From: Microbispora amethystogenes
Lineage (GTDB): Bacteria; Actinomycetota; Actinomycetes; Streptosporangiales; Streptosporangiaceae
Length of the DNA: 64,000 bases
Reading direction: 5' to 3'
Assembly (NCBI RefSeq): GCF_016863015.1
Contig: NZ_BOOB01000014.1
Coordinates: forward strand, 62,001 to 126,000
Shown: positions 49,417 through 58,112 of the stretch, one piece after another
Numbering within the stretch: the stretch's first letter is position 1
Layout: each line of letters opens with the position of its first letter
Notes under the pieces: generated by a model
Seen by the model: only the letters and a program-made list of their open reading frames with translations
The model's database searches: none
What the model was told of the DNA's origin: nothing
Position numbers and translations under genes: made by a program

Positions 49417-50982
49417 TCAGAGGGGAGGTTCGTCGGGGATGTCGGCGATGTCGTCGAGGGCGGCGGCGAGCTCGTCCGGGTGGTCGCCGATGCGCTCGGC
49501 GATCTCGATCAGGACGTGCATCACCTCGTGCCGGTCGTGGCCGAGGTCGAGCAGGCGCTGGGCGGCCTCCCACAGCTGGGGCGGGTCGCCGATCCACAGG
49601 CGGCTCGCGATCTCCTCGTGCCAGGCCAGGTGCTCCTCCAGGTCGGCACGGTCCAGCTCGCCGGTGTGGTCGATCTCCAGCAGGATCCGCCGGTCCGCCT
49701 CGTCCGCCGGGTTGAGCAGGTCGAGGTTGGTCGCGCCGCGCATGCCCTGGAGCAGGGGGAACGCGAAGGCCCGCCGGGCCAGCGCCGACAGGTCGCCGTC
49801 GGGCAGCAGCCGTTCCACGAGGGAGCGGTCCAGCCCGAAGGTGGCCGGGTCCCGGTAGGCCTCGGAGAACCGGCCCATCGCCTCCCACACCGCGTCGAGT
49901 GTCGCCCGCACGCCCTGCTCCGGCAGCCCGATCCGGGGCCCCGCGAAGCGGACCCACGCCGACAGCACGTGCGGCATCGCGTCCTGCTCGGCCGGGGTCA
50001 GCAGGACCTTGCGCGGCAGCCAGTCCAGCAGGAACGTCTCGCACTTGGTGGGGCTGACCCGCGTCGGCCGGCCGAAGTCCTGGTCGCAGCCGTACTCGAT
50101 GATGTGGTCGGCGCACCGCGAGGCGGCCGACGGGTCCGACAGGTTCTCCGCCGCGTCGGAGGCGAGGAACTCGGCGGCCAGCATCGCCCGGCGGTCGCGG
50201 CTGTAGGGGGCCTCGGTGTGCGCGGGGGCGGGCCGCATGCGCCCGGGCGGCAGCGCCTTGATCCGCGCCCGCGCGAAGGCGTGGTAGGCGCTGTAGCTGT
50301 CGCTGACCGGCTTCGGCCCCTTGCGGTTGTGCGCGGCGGCCCTGGCGGCCTTCATCGCGAACTCCAGCAGCGCCCGCGCCTGCTGCGGCTCCAGCTCCTC
50401 GAACCGGAGCAGCTCGTTGCCGGCCGCCTCCAGCCGTGCCTGGTCGAGCAGCTTGTCGACCTGCGAGGACACCCAGGCGTCCCGGGCCATGCCGCCCATG
50501 TTGTAGTCGACGACCACGACCAGCGCGTGCCTGTCCTCGCCGTTGTAGGCGAACGTGCAGACCACGGTGTCCTGGTCGCCGTACACGTCCCTGGAGACGT
50601 AGCAGCCGGCCGGCTTGACCGCGCCGACGCGGTCGGCCCAGCCGGGCCGGGGCACGTCGGACTCCATCAGCGCGAGCGCCGCGCCCTCCGCCTTCGCCGC
50701 CTGCCGGGCGGTGCCGAGGTAGGCGACGGAGACGAGCAGGGACAGGGCCGCGGGGGTGCCCGCCTTGGCCGCGTAGTCGACCAGGCCCTCGCCGAGGATC
50801 TGCTCGACGTCGCCGCCGCGCAGCCGCCTGCCCCACCACGCGCCGAGCATGTCGGAGACCATGAGCTCCGCGTCGAGCGGGCTGCGCACGGCCAGCAGCT
50901 CCCTGGCCGCCAGCAGCATCTCCGCGAACACGTCGTCCGGCGGCCGGGTCCCCCGGGGGTCACGTCGGCGCCGGTGACTCAC
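49417..50982 (-). CDS. Conserved actinobacterial protein with C-terminal DUF1841-like segment
   Basis: 521 residues, soluble, no signal peptide. The C-terminus (HEEIASRLWIGDPPQLWEAAQ, then LGHDRHEVMHVL) resembles DUF1841, a short helical motif of unknown function. The rest, with FAEMLLAARELLAV near the start and a central MGGMARDAWVSSQVDKLL region, is seen in many actinobacterial hypothetical proteins. A helical, TPR-like overall make-up is likely. I use the GTG at 50982 (GGAG nine bases upstream); an ATG at 51024 and a GTG at 51042 are alternatives. Function unknown. Confidence 0.75.
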   Translation of the reverse strand: MSHRRRRDPRGTRPPDDVFAEMLLAARELLAVRSPLDAELMVSDMLGAWWGRRLRGGDVEQILGEGLVDYAAKAGTPAALSLLVSVAYLGTARQAAKAEGAALALMESDVPRPGWADRVGAVKPAGCYVSRDVYGDQDTVVCTFAYNGEDRHALVVVVDYNMGGMARDAWVSSQVDKLLDQARLEAAGNELLRFEELEPQQARALLEFAMKAARAAAHNRKGPKPVSDSYSAYHAFARARIKALPPGRMRPAPAHTEAPYSRDRRAMLAAEFLASDAAENLSDPSAASRCADHIIEYGCDQDFGRPTRVSPTKCETFLLDWLPRKVLLTPAEQDAMPHVLSAWVRFAGPRIGLPEQGVRATLDAVWEAMGRFSEAYRDPATFGLDRSLVERLLPDGDLSALARRAFAFPLLQGMRGATNLDLLNPADEADRRILLEIDHTGELDRADLEEHLAWHEEIASRLWIGDPPQLWEAAQRLLDLGHDRHEVMHVLIEIAERIGDHPDELAAALDDIADIPDEPPL

Positions 50983-51130
50983 GAGATATCGCTCCGCTCG
51001 CTCACGGTCACCACCCTCTCGCATTCGCGGCGGGAAGGGCACCAGGAACGCGGCCCGGTGACTTCCCCGTTATCTGCCGCTCCTGCCCCACTGTGCCGTA
51101 CGGCCACCGATCGCGCGCCGTACGGGCGCC

Positions 51131-51385
51131 TCAGCGCCGGGAAGGCGGCGCCGAGTTCACCAGTCCCAGGAGGCGCTCCCGGGCGACCCTACCGGCGATC
51201 TCCGGCGTGACGGCCACCCCCAGGTGCTCACCGCAGGCCCAGGCGTCGGCGACGCAACGGGCGACGGTGGGCAGGGGGACGGTCAGGAACTCCGCGGCGA
51301 GCCGGGTGACCACCGGTTCCACCAGCTCCCGGAGCCTCGGCTCCGGCGATGGGCCGCCATAGATTCGTGCTGCGAGTACGGGCAT
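51131..51385 (-). CDS. Three-helix-bundle dimerisation domain protein, small
   Basis: 84 residues: VEPVVTRLAAEFLTVPLPTVARCVADAWACGEHLGVAVTPEIAGRVARERLLGLVNS. The 'V.RCV.DAW.C..HLGV..TP..V...ARE.L' pattern is a small helical domain common in actinobacteria, sometimes attached to regulators. The ATG at 51385 has GAGGA nine bases upstream; an ATG at 51394 touches the SD and is less likely. It is divergent from the HhH-GPD gene. Function unknown. Confidence 0.65.
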   Translation of the reverse strand: MPVLAARIYGGPSPEPRLRELVEPVVTRLAAEFLTVPLPTVARCVADAWACGEHLGVAVTPEIAGRVARERLLGLVNSAPPSRR

Positions 51386-51486
51386 CGACTGCATTCCTCG
51401 CTGAATGGGGACCTGCCGCCCCCAATTCCACCTCTTTCCCGGGCGGTGTCAACCCTCCGTTCGCCGGCGCGTGGGAAGCTGTGGGC

Positions 51487-52053
51487 ATGCGCATCCGGCT
51501 CGCCCAGGATCCCGAGGCCGACGAACTGCTCGGACGCAGTCCGCTGGCGCTGCTGATCGGCATGCTGCTCGATCAGCAGGTCCCGCTGGAGCGGGCCTTC
51601 GCCGGCCCCCGCGCGATCGCCGCGCGCCTGGGCCACGACCTGGACGCCCGCGCGATCGCCTCCTACGATCCTGACCGGTTCGCCGCCCTGCTCGCGGACC
51701 CGCCCGCCGTCCACCGGTATCCGCGGGCGATGGCGGCCCGCGTCCAGGCACTCGCGGCCCACCTCTCCGAGCACTACGATGGCTCGGCCGAGAAGGTATG
51801 GCAGGATGTCCGCGACGGCGCCGATCTGCTGCGCCGGCTGCTGGCCCTCCCCGGATTCGGCCGGCAGAAGGCCCAGATCTTCCTGGCCCTGCTGGGCAAA
51901 CAGTGCGGTGTGCGCCCGGACGGCTGGCGTGAGGCGGCCGGGCCGTACGGCGAGGAGGGGGTGCACCGGTCGGTGGCCGACGTCGTGGACGCCGCGAGCC
52001 TGCAGCTGGTCCGTGCGACCAAGCAGGAGGCGAAGCGGGCGGCCAAGAAGTAG
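51487..52053 (+). CDS. HhH-GPD-type base excision repair-like protein
   Basis: 188 residues. LALLIGMLLDQQVPLERAFAGP and LLALPGFGRQKAQIFLALLGKQ form the helix-hairpin-helix (LPGFG) region of the endonuclease III/AlkA superfamily. The catalytic Asp expected about 20 residues after the hairpin is not obvious (GVRPDGW lies near). The short form, frequent in actinobacteria, is annotated as HhH-GPD-type glycosylase with unproven activity. The Lys/Arg-rich C-terminus (ATKQEAKRAAKK) could contact DNA. Start ATG 51487; a GTG two codons earlier is possible. Confidence 0.82.
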   Translation: MRIRLAQDPEADELLGRSPLALLIGMLLDQQVPLERAFAGPRAIAARLGHDLDARAIASYDPDRFAALLADPPAVHRYPRAMAARVQALAAHLSEHYDGSAEKVWQDVRDGADLLRRLLALPGFGRQKAQIFLALLGKQCGVRPDGWREAAGPYGEEGVHRSVADVVDAASLQLVRATKQEAKRAAKK

Positions 52054-52229
52054 GCCGGATCTTCCTGCGCGAGGTGCCGGTCTTTTGACAGGATGCGTTG
52101 ACCGCATGGCTGGCGGGGCTTCCGTCCGCGCATGCCGATCGCCGATGATGTAGGGCAGATCGCGCTACCAATCACAGTTATGGAGATGTGCCTCGTGGGA
52201 GACGCTGGCACGCGACGGAGGTGCCGACC

Positions 52230-52895
52230 ATGAGCGCCGAAACCTCCGTGCCCCGGCCCCGGGAGTCCGGTTTGGACATCTCAGACTCCGACCTCTTCAG
52301 AGGCCTGATGTCGGAGGCGCCCTTCGCCTTCGCGTTTTTCGACCCCTCCGGGCGGTTCGTCCGAGTCAACTCGACCTTCACCGAGTTGACCGGCCATCCT
52401 GTCGAGTCGCATCTCGACCGCCTCCCGGCCGAGCTGCTGCCGGCCGACCTGACGGCGCTGATCGAGTCGGCGCTGCGCCGGATCGCCGACGAGGGCCTGC
52501 CGGTCACCGACCAGCCGTACCCGACCAGGGCGGAGAACGGCGACGCCCGGCACTGGACCGTGTCGTTCTTCCCGATCCGCGGTGACGACGGCGTGCTCGG
52601 GACCGCCCTCTTCGGGGTGGACCTGACCGACCGGCAGATGGACAAGGAAGAGCTGGAGCGCAGCGAGGAGCGCTACCGCTCCCTCGTGGAGTCGCAGCAG
52701 CAGCTCGTCTGGATCACCTCGCCGAACGGCGGGGTGATCGAGGACGCGCCCCAGTGGCGGGCCGTCACCGGCCAGGGCCTGGAGGAGTACCTCGCGCACG
52801 GCTGGCTGGAGGCGGTGCATCCCGACGACCGCCCCGGCACCGACGAGGCGTGGCGCGAGGCCCTGCGCGGCCGGACCATGTTCGAGTGGAGCTAG
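52230..52895 (+). CDS. N-terminal part: PAS sensor domains
   Basis: 221 residues. First PAS domain from SEAPFAFAFFDPSGRFVRVN to GTALFGVDLTDRQ, then a linker helix and a second PAS domain starting at ERYRSLVESQQQLVWITSP, broken off at EWS by the amber codon. ATG at 52230 follows GGAGGTGCCGACC, a good SD, so I do not use the longer frame from 52188. As a separate product it would be a sensor without an output domain. Confidence 0.7.
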   Translation: MSAETSVPRPRESGLDISDSDLFRGLMSEAPFAFAFFDPSGRFVRVNSTFTELTGHPVESHLDRLPAELLPADLTALIESALRRIADEGLPVTDQPYPTRAENGDARHWTVSFFPIRGDDGVLGTALFGVDLTDRQMDKEELERSEERYRSLVESQQQLVWITSPNGGVIEDAPQWRAVTGQGLEEYLAHGWLEAVHPDDRPGTDEAWREALRGRTMFEWS

Positions 52896-52898
52896 CGG

Positions 52899-54311
52899 GT
52901 GCGCACCCGGGCCAGCGGCTACCGGCACTTCGAGGTGCGGGCCGTCCCGATCATGCGGCTGGGCCGCGTGGTGGAGTGGGTCGGCGCGAACACCGACGTC
53001 ACGCCGCAGCGCGAGGCCGAGGACATGCGGGGACGCCTGACCGACCAGCTCGGCGCGGCCGCCCTGCGCACGGCCCGGCTCCAGGGCGCGACGGCGCAGC
53101 TCGCCGAGGCGCTGACGGTCGAGCAGGTGGTGCAGGTGATCATCGACGTCGGGCGGACGGCGCTGGCCGCCGACCACTCGGCCGTCGCCCTCCTCGACGA
53201 CAACAGGGCCACCCTGAAGGTGATCAACAGCGGTGGCACCCCCGACGCGCCGGGCGAGGACATCGACCTCGCCCATCCCAGCGTCATGACGATGGCGGTG
53301 AACAGCCGCAGGCCCGTCTTCGCCGAGTCCCTGGACAGCCTGCGCACCCAGCTCGTGGACGCCGGCGCCGACGAGACGCAGATCGCCAAGTTCCTCGCGC
53401 AGACCGAGGAACGGGCCTGGGTGGGCCTGCCGCTGCTCGCGGCCGGCCGTGCGCTCGGCGCGCTGCGGTTCTCGTTCAACCGGTCACAGAAGATCTCGCA
53501 GGAGGACGGCGTCTTCCTGGAGGCGCTCGCCGGTCAGTGCGCGCTCGCGGTCGAGCGGGCCACGCTGTTCGAGCGTGAGCACCGGACCGCTGAAACGTTG
53601 CAGCGGAGCCTGCTGCCCGACCGGCTGCCGGTGGTGCGCGGCCTGGCTCTGGCCCAGCGCTTCCGCTCCGGCTCCCGGCACGTGCAGGTCGGCGGCGACT
53701 GGTACGACGCGTTCGTCCTGCAGGACGGCCGGGTCGCGGCCGTCGTCGGCGACGTCATGGGCAAGGGCGTCAAGGCCGCCGCCGGGATGGGCCGGATCCG
53801 CAACGCCATGCGTGCCCTCGCCCTGACCAATCCGCCGCCCGCGGCGGTGCTCACCGGCCTGGACCGGGTGTTCGAGGCCACCGAGGAGGAAGAGCAGGTC
53901 ACGACGCTGGCCTACATGGTCGTCGAGCCTGGGACCGGAGAGGGCATGCTGGCGCTGGCCGGTCACCCGCCGCCGCTGCTGGTCTCGCCGCAGGGCGTCG
54001 GCCTGCTGCACGAGAGCGAGCCCGGGACCCCGCTTGGCTGGGCCACCAGCCGTAAGCAGGGCCGGTTCTGTGTGCCTCCGGGGCACACCGCCGTGCTGTA
54101 CTCGGACGGGCTCGTGGAAAACCGCAAGCGCGGTCTGGACGCCGGGCTCAGGGAGCTCTCAAGCGTCGTGGCCGAAGCGCCGCCGGAAGTCGTGAGTCAG
54201 CCGCATATGCTGCTCGATTTCCTGGTGGAGCGGATGCTGGCCGGGTATGAACAGGATGACGACGTAACGGTACTCGCGGTCCACGTCCCATCGGCCACGA
54301 AGAGTGACTGA
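52899..54311 (+). CDS. C-terminal part: GAF and SpoIIE-type PP2C phosphatase
   Basis: 470 residues from a possible GTG four bases after the stop. End of the PAS domain (HFEVRAVPI), GAF domain (about 70-215: EALTVEQVVQVIIDVG ... ALAGQCALAVERATLF), then a SpoIIE phosphatase with QRSLLPDRLP, GGDWYDAF, GDVMGKG, YSDGLVE and QDDDVTVLAV, all metal-binding residues present. Such phosphatases (RsbU/RsbP-like) dephosphorylate anti-anti-sigma factors in stress pathways. There is no SD at the GTG, so efficient translation without the N-terminal part is doubtful. The next gene is rpoD, but a functional link is not implied. Confidence 0.8.
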   Translation: MRTRASGYRHFEVRAVPIMRLGRVVEWVGANTDVTPQREAEDMRGRLTDQLGAAALRTARLQGATAQLAEALTVEQVVQVIIDVGRTALAADHSAVALLDDNRATLKVINSGGTPDAPGEDIDLAHPSVMTMAVNSRRPVFAESLDSLRTQLVDAGADETQIAKFLAQTEERAWVGLPLLAAGRALGALRFSFNRSQKISQEDGVFLEALAGQCALAVERATLFEREHRTAETLQRSLLPDRLPVVRGLALAQRFRSGSRHVQVGGDWYDAFVLQDGRVAAVVGDVMGKGVKAAAGMGRIRNAMRALALTNPPPAAVLTGLDRVFEATEEEEQVTTLAYMVVEPGTGEGMLALAGHPPPLLVSPQGVGLLHESEPGTPLGWATSRKQGRFCVPPGHTAVLYSDGLVENRKRGLDAGLRELSSVVAEAPPEVVSQPHMLLDFLVERMLAGYEQDDDVTVLAVHVPSATKSD

Positions 54312-54529
54312 ATGAAACAGTCATAACGGTTGCTTTCGGGTATCAGTGACCTCCGTCCGTACGCAGTAGTCTCTCGGTCGGCCTAGGGTGGAGGAGCAAC
54401 CGGCGGGACGCGGCCGTATCACGGACCTTGGCGTGCCACAATGGCATGTCGCGGTTCGCGCGACCACACCACCGGAAAAGAAGAAGAACCTGGGTCCATT
54501 CTCGCCATGCGTTCGTTCGAGAGGTGTTC

Positions 54530-56218
54530 GTGTCGCCTGCAAGTTCGACTCGCTCGAAGCCGTCGGAGCTGAACGAGCCAGTGATTCAGCAGCTCCTCGA
54601 GCGTGGGCGCTCGCAGGGTTTCCTCGAGTCCGAGGATGTCCGCAAGGCCTTCGAGGAAGCGGACATCCCGATGTCGCAAGCCGCTGGATTCCTGCGAAGC
54701 CTCAGCAAGGAGGGCGTGACCGTCGTGGTGACGGCCGCCGACTCCGCGGCTCCCAAGCGTTCTCGAGGTCAAGCCAAACGCCGCACCACCGCGCCCGTCA
54801 AGAAGACCACCAAGTCCGCGGCGGCCAAGGAGTCGCAGCCGGAGACCGTCACCGCGGTGGTGACCGACTCCGCGCCGGCCGCCAAGCCTGCGGCGAAGAA
54901 GGCGGCCCCGGCCAAGCCCGGCGCGGCGGCGGCCAAGCCGGCTCCCGGCAAGCCCGCTCCGCCGAAGAAGGCCGCGCCTGCGGCCAAGGACGCCACGGCG
55001 GCCCCCGCCGCCGGCCCCGAGGGCAAGGCGCCCAAGGCCGATTCCAAGCCCAAGTCCGCCGACGTCGCCGAGGACGAGGAGGACATCGACCTCGAGGGTG
55101 ACGTCGACATCGAGGACTTCGAGCTGGACGTCGAGGACGTCGAGATCGAGGCCGAGGCGGAGACCGAGGAGACCGAGACCGAGACCGAGGCGGAGACCGA
55201 GGGCGAGGAGCCCAAGGCCGAGGCGCTCGTGCAGTCCGAGGACGAGGTGCTGATCCTCACCGACGACGATGACGACGCTCCCGTCGCGCAGGTCGCGGCG
55301 GCCGGCGCCACCGCCGACCCGGTGAAGGACTACCTCAAGCAGATCGGCAAGGTGCCCCTGCTCAACGCCGAGCAGGAGGTCGAGCTCGCCAAGCGGATCG
55401 AGGCCGGCCTGTTCGCCGAGGAGCAGCTCGCCCAGGAGGCCGACAACCTCCCGGTCGACGTCCGCGCCGAACTGGAGTGGATCGCCGAGGACGGCCACCG
55501 CGCCAAGAACCACCTGCTGGAGGCCAACCTCCGCCTGGTCGTGTCGCTGGCCAAGCGCTACACCGGGCGCGGGATGCTGTTCCTGGACCTGATCCAGGAG
55601 GGCAACCTGGGCCTGATCCGCGCGGTCGAGAAGTTCGACTACACCAAGGGCTACAAGTTCTCCACGTACGCCACGTGGTGGATCCGGCAGGCGATCACCC
55701 GGGCCATGGCCGACCAGGCGCGGACCATCCGCATCCCGGTCCACATGGTCGAGGTGATCAACAAGCTGGCCCGGGTCCAGCGGCAGATGCTGCAGGATCT
55801 CGGCCGCGAGCCCACGCCCGAGGAGCTGGCCCGCGAGCTCGACATGACCCCTGAGAAGGTCATCGAGGTGCAGAAGTACGGCCGCGAGCCGATCTCCCTG
55901 CACACGCCGCTGGGCGAGGAGGGCGACAGCGAGTTCGGCGACCTCATCGAGGACTCCGAGGCCATCGTCCCGGCCGACGCGGTCAGCTTCACGCTGCTGC
56001 AGGAGCAGCTGCACTCCGTTCTCGACACGCTGTCGGAGCGGGAGGCGGGCGTGGTGTCGATGCGTTTCGGTCTCACCGACGGCCAGCCGAAGACCCTCGA
56101 CGAGATCGGGAAGGTCTACGGCGTGACCCGCGAGCGGATCCGCCAGATCGAGTCGAAGACGATGTCCAAGCTGCGCCACCCGTCCCGGTCCCAGGTGCTG
56201 CGCGACTACCTCGACTGA
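54530..56218 (+). CDS. rpoD: Principal RNA polymerase sigma factor (SigA/HrdB type)
   Basis: 562 residues. Region 1.1 ([20 protein letters not shown]), then about 170 residues of Lys/Ala/Pro-rich and very acidic sequence ([20 protein letters not shown] and several ETE repeats), then conserved regions 1.2 to 4.2: [50 protein letters not shown] and [14 protein letters not shown], ending LRDYLD. This is the housekeeping sigma factor. GTG at 54530 is chosen: GAGAGG lies five bases upstream and MSPASS is a typical N-terminus in this order; longer frames upstream lack support. It is followed by a clear terminator. Confidence 0.96.
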   Translation: MSPASSTRSKPSELNEPVIQQLLERGRSQGFLESEDVRKAFEEADIPMSQAAGFLRSLSKEGVTVVVTAADSAAPKRSRGQAKRRTTAPVKKTTKSAAAKESQPETVTAVVTDSAPAAKPAAKKAAPAKPGAAAAKPAPGKPAPPKKAAPAAKDATAAPAAGPEGKAPKADSKPKSADVAEDEEDIDLEGDVDIEDFELDVEDVEIEAEAETEETETETEAETEGEEPKAEALVQSEDEVLILTDDDDDAPVAQVAAAGATADPVKDYLKQIGKVPLLNAEQEVELAKRIEAGLFAEEQLAQEADNLPVDVRAELEWIAEDGHRAKNHLLEANLRLVVSLAKRYTGRGMLFLDLIQEGNLGLIRAVEKFDYTKGYKFSTYATWWIRQAITRAMADQARTIRIPVHMVEVINKLARVQRQMLQDLGREPTPEELARELDMTPEKVIEVQKYGREPISLHTPLGEEGDSEFGDLIEDSEAIVPADAVSFTLLQEQLHSVLDTLSEREAGVVSMRFGLTDGQPKTLDEIGKVYGVTRERIRQIESKTMSKLRHPSRSQVLRDYLD

Positions 56219-56229
56219 GACACGAGTCG

Positions 56230-56267
56230 ATCGTCCTTCGGCCCCGCGGGGAAGGCCGGGGGACGAT
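56230..56267 (+). terminator. Rho-independent terminator of rpoD
   Basis: ATCGTCC (56230-56236) and CGGCC (56239-56243) pair with GGCCG (56254-56258) and GGACGAT (56261-56267), with a 2-by-2 mismatch and a GC loop. TAACTTTTCC follows. It begins 11 bp after the rpoD stop. Confidence 0.8.
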
Positions 56268-56329
56268 TAACTTTTCCGTAACATCGTGGTAGCACCACGG
56301 GCACGCTGTCGCTCCTAGGCTCGCGCCTC

Positions 56330-57295
56330 ATGGGAGTGATCGAAGTGGATCGGGCACGTGCTCGGGGGCCACGAATGATCCCGGACCGCCCGTGGGCGGA
56401 CACCATCCTCGACGAGGCGGTCATCTCCGCCCAGCGGGGAGACATCGGACCAGCCATCGCCGCTCTCGCCGCGAGCAGGGGCGACCCGGAGACCCGGTCG
56501 CTGCGGGTGGAGGCGCTGTCCCGCGCCCTCATCGGCGCGAGCCGGTTCATCGAGGCGCAGCTCGCCTACGACCAGGGCAATCCCGACCTGTGGCTGTGGC
56601 TGGGGCGGACCCGGCTGGAGGAGGCCTGGGAACTTCGGCCCGACGTCCGGGCCAGAGCCGTGCAGGCCGACCGGCTGCACGCCTACCAGTCGGCGATGGA
56701 GGGCGCGAGGCAGCCGCTGCTGGCGGCGGCCGGGCTCGCCTCCGGCGACCCGGTGCCGTGGGAGTGCCTGATGTGGCTGGCCGTCGGGCTGGACCGGCCG
56801 CGGGCCGACAAGGACGCGGTCTGGCACGAGTGCTCGCGGCGGTGGCCGTCGCTCTACTCCGCGGCGGTGGTCCGCCTGATCACCCTGTCGCCGGGCTGGG
56901 GCGGCTCCGCCCAGGAGACGCTCGCCTTCGCCCGCTCGGCCGCCGCGCACGCTCCCGAGGGCAGCCCGCTCCCGGCGCTGGTCCCGCTGGCCCACTTCGA
57001 GATCACCGCCGCCGGCCGGGCGCCGATGTCCCGGGGAGGATGGTTCCCCTTCGAGGCGCAGCGCGACATCGTCTCGGCCGCCGGGCACTGGTCGGAGCGG
57101 CGGTTCGGCGGCGCGCACCCCCGGTCGATCGAGGCGCACAACGCCTTCGGCGCCGCCTTCTTCCTCGCCGACCTGCGCCGCCCGGCGCGCGCGCACCTCA
57201 GCAGGACGGACGGCCGCTTCAGCCGCCTGCCCTGGTCGCACCTCGGCGATCCCGCTCAGCAGTACCGCCGGGCCTGCGCCCGGCTCAACCTCTGA
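56330..57295 (+). CDS. Hypothetical actinobacterial protein, 321 aa
   Basis: Helical protein without signal or membrane segments. Repeated Ala/Leu-rich helices (EAVISAQRGDIGPAIAALAA, LRVEALSRALIGASRFIEAQLA) suggest TPR-like hairpins, while the C-terminus has WFPFEAQRDIVSAAGHWSERRF. I do not recognise a named domain. An ATG at 56375 (IPDRPWAD) is a likely alternative start, because the first 15 residues are basic and unlike the rest. A small perfect hairpin (CGTGGT/ACCACG, 56284-56298) lies just upstream. It is convergent with yaaA. Confidence 0.7.
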   Translation: MGVIEVDRARARGPRMIPDRPWADTILDEAVISAQRGDIGPAIAALAASRGDPETRSLRVEALSRALIGASRFIEAQLAYDQGNPDLWLWLGRTRLEEAWELRPDVRARAVQADRLHAYQSAMEGARQPLLAAAGLASGDPVPWECLMWLAVGLDRPRADKDAVWHECSRRWPSLYSAAVVRLITLSPGWGGSAQETLAFARSAAAHAPEGSPLPALVPLAHFEITAAGRAPMSRGGWFPFEAQRDIVSAAGHWSERRFGGAHPRSIEAHNAFGAAFFLADLRRPARAHLSRTDGRFSRLPWSHLGDPAQQYRRACARLNL

Positions 57296-57296
57296 C

Positions 57297-58046
57297 TCAC
57301 TCGCCCACGATCACGTCGAGGGTCCGCGGCCGGTTCCCTCCGGCGGGCGCGGCCAGCTCGACCCGGTGCCCCAGCCCCGCCAGCAGGTCGGCGAGGTCGC
57401 CGGCCGTACGCGGCCGGTCGGGGGTCTCGACCAGCGAACGGGCGACCACGCCGCGCGTGGCCTTCGCCATGTGGCTGACGACCGTCCGCTTCCCGGCCGC
57501 CTCCCTGAGCACCCGTACGGCCACGCCGCGTTCGCCGGGCTGCCAGGCGGCGGTGTACGTCGCGGACCGCAGGTCCACCACCAGGCCCTTCGTCGCGTCG
57601 AGCACCGCGCCGATCGACGGCCGCCAGAACGCGGCCAGGCCGCCCATCGGCGGCAGCCGTACGCCCATGGACAACCGATAGGGCGGCACCCGGTCGGAGG
57701 GGCGCAGCAGGCCCCACAGGCCGGAGAACACGATGATCCGCCGGTCGGCCCGCCGCCGTGCCTCGGGGGAGAGGGCGCCGAGGCCGAGGTTGTCGTACAG
57801 CACGCCCGTGTAGAGGTCGGCCACGGGCAGCGTGCGTGCCGCGGGCAGCGCCCGGTTGCGCTCGATCTCCCCGGCCTGCCCGTCCGACAGGCCCAGCACG
57901 TCGCGCGCCTCGGGCGTGTGGCAGAGCGAGACGAGGGCGTCGAGGACCTTCTCGCGCGGGGAGGCGAGTTCGGGGAAGCTCAGCCGGCGGGCGCGGGAGG
58001 TCCCCCGCTCGGCCTTCCCCTCCGACGGAGGCAGCAGGATGAGCAC
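57297..58046 (-). CDS. yaaA: Peroxide stress protein YaaA (UPF0246)
   Basis: 249 residues. LILLPPSEGKAERG at the N-terminus, LYTGVLYDNLG, IIVFSGLWGLLRPSD and YRLSMGVRLP are the diagnostic YaaA/DUF328 blocks. In E. coli YaaA lowers free iron and protects DNA during H2O2 stress; the actinobacterial homologue probably acts similarly in the cytoplasm. GTG start after an Ala-rich intergenic stretch. The stop is one base from the convergent hypothetical gene. Confidence 0.93.
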   Translation of the reverse strand: MLILLPPSEGKAERGTSRARRLSFPELASPREKVLDALVSLCHTPEARDVLGLSDGQAGEIERNRALPAARTLPVADLYTGVLYDNLGLGALSPEARRRADRRIIVFSGLWGLLRPSDRVPPYRLSMGVRLPPMGGLAAFWRPSIGAVLDATKGLVVDLRSATYTAAWQPGERGVAVRVLREAAGKRTVVSHMAKATRGVVARSLVETPDRPRTAGDLADLLAGLGHRVELAAPAGGNRPRTLDVIVGE

Positions 58047-58112
58047 GATCCCGCAGCTTACTGCGCCCCCGCCGGCGAGGCTCCCGGTCGGGGAGCGGCG
58101 GCGGTGCGGTGC

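Larger units (their letters stand above)
52230..54311 (+). pseudogene. PAS-PAS-GAF-SpoIIE phosphatase gene split by an in-frame amber codon
   Basis: One frame runs from 52230 to 54311, interrupted only by TAG at 52893-52895. The codon lies within the second PAS domain, where EWS-stop-RVRTRASGYRHFEVRAVPI would read EWSYRVRT if the codon were TAC. Both parts are otherwise intact with normal codon use, so the break is recent, an assembly error, or suppressed. The two halves are also listed separately. Confidence 0.75.
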
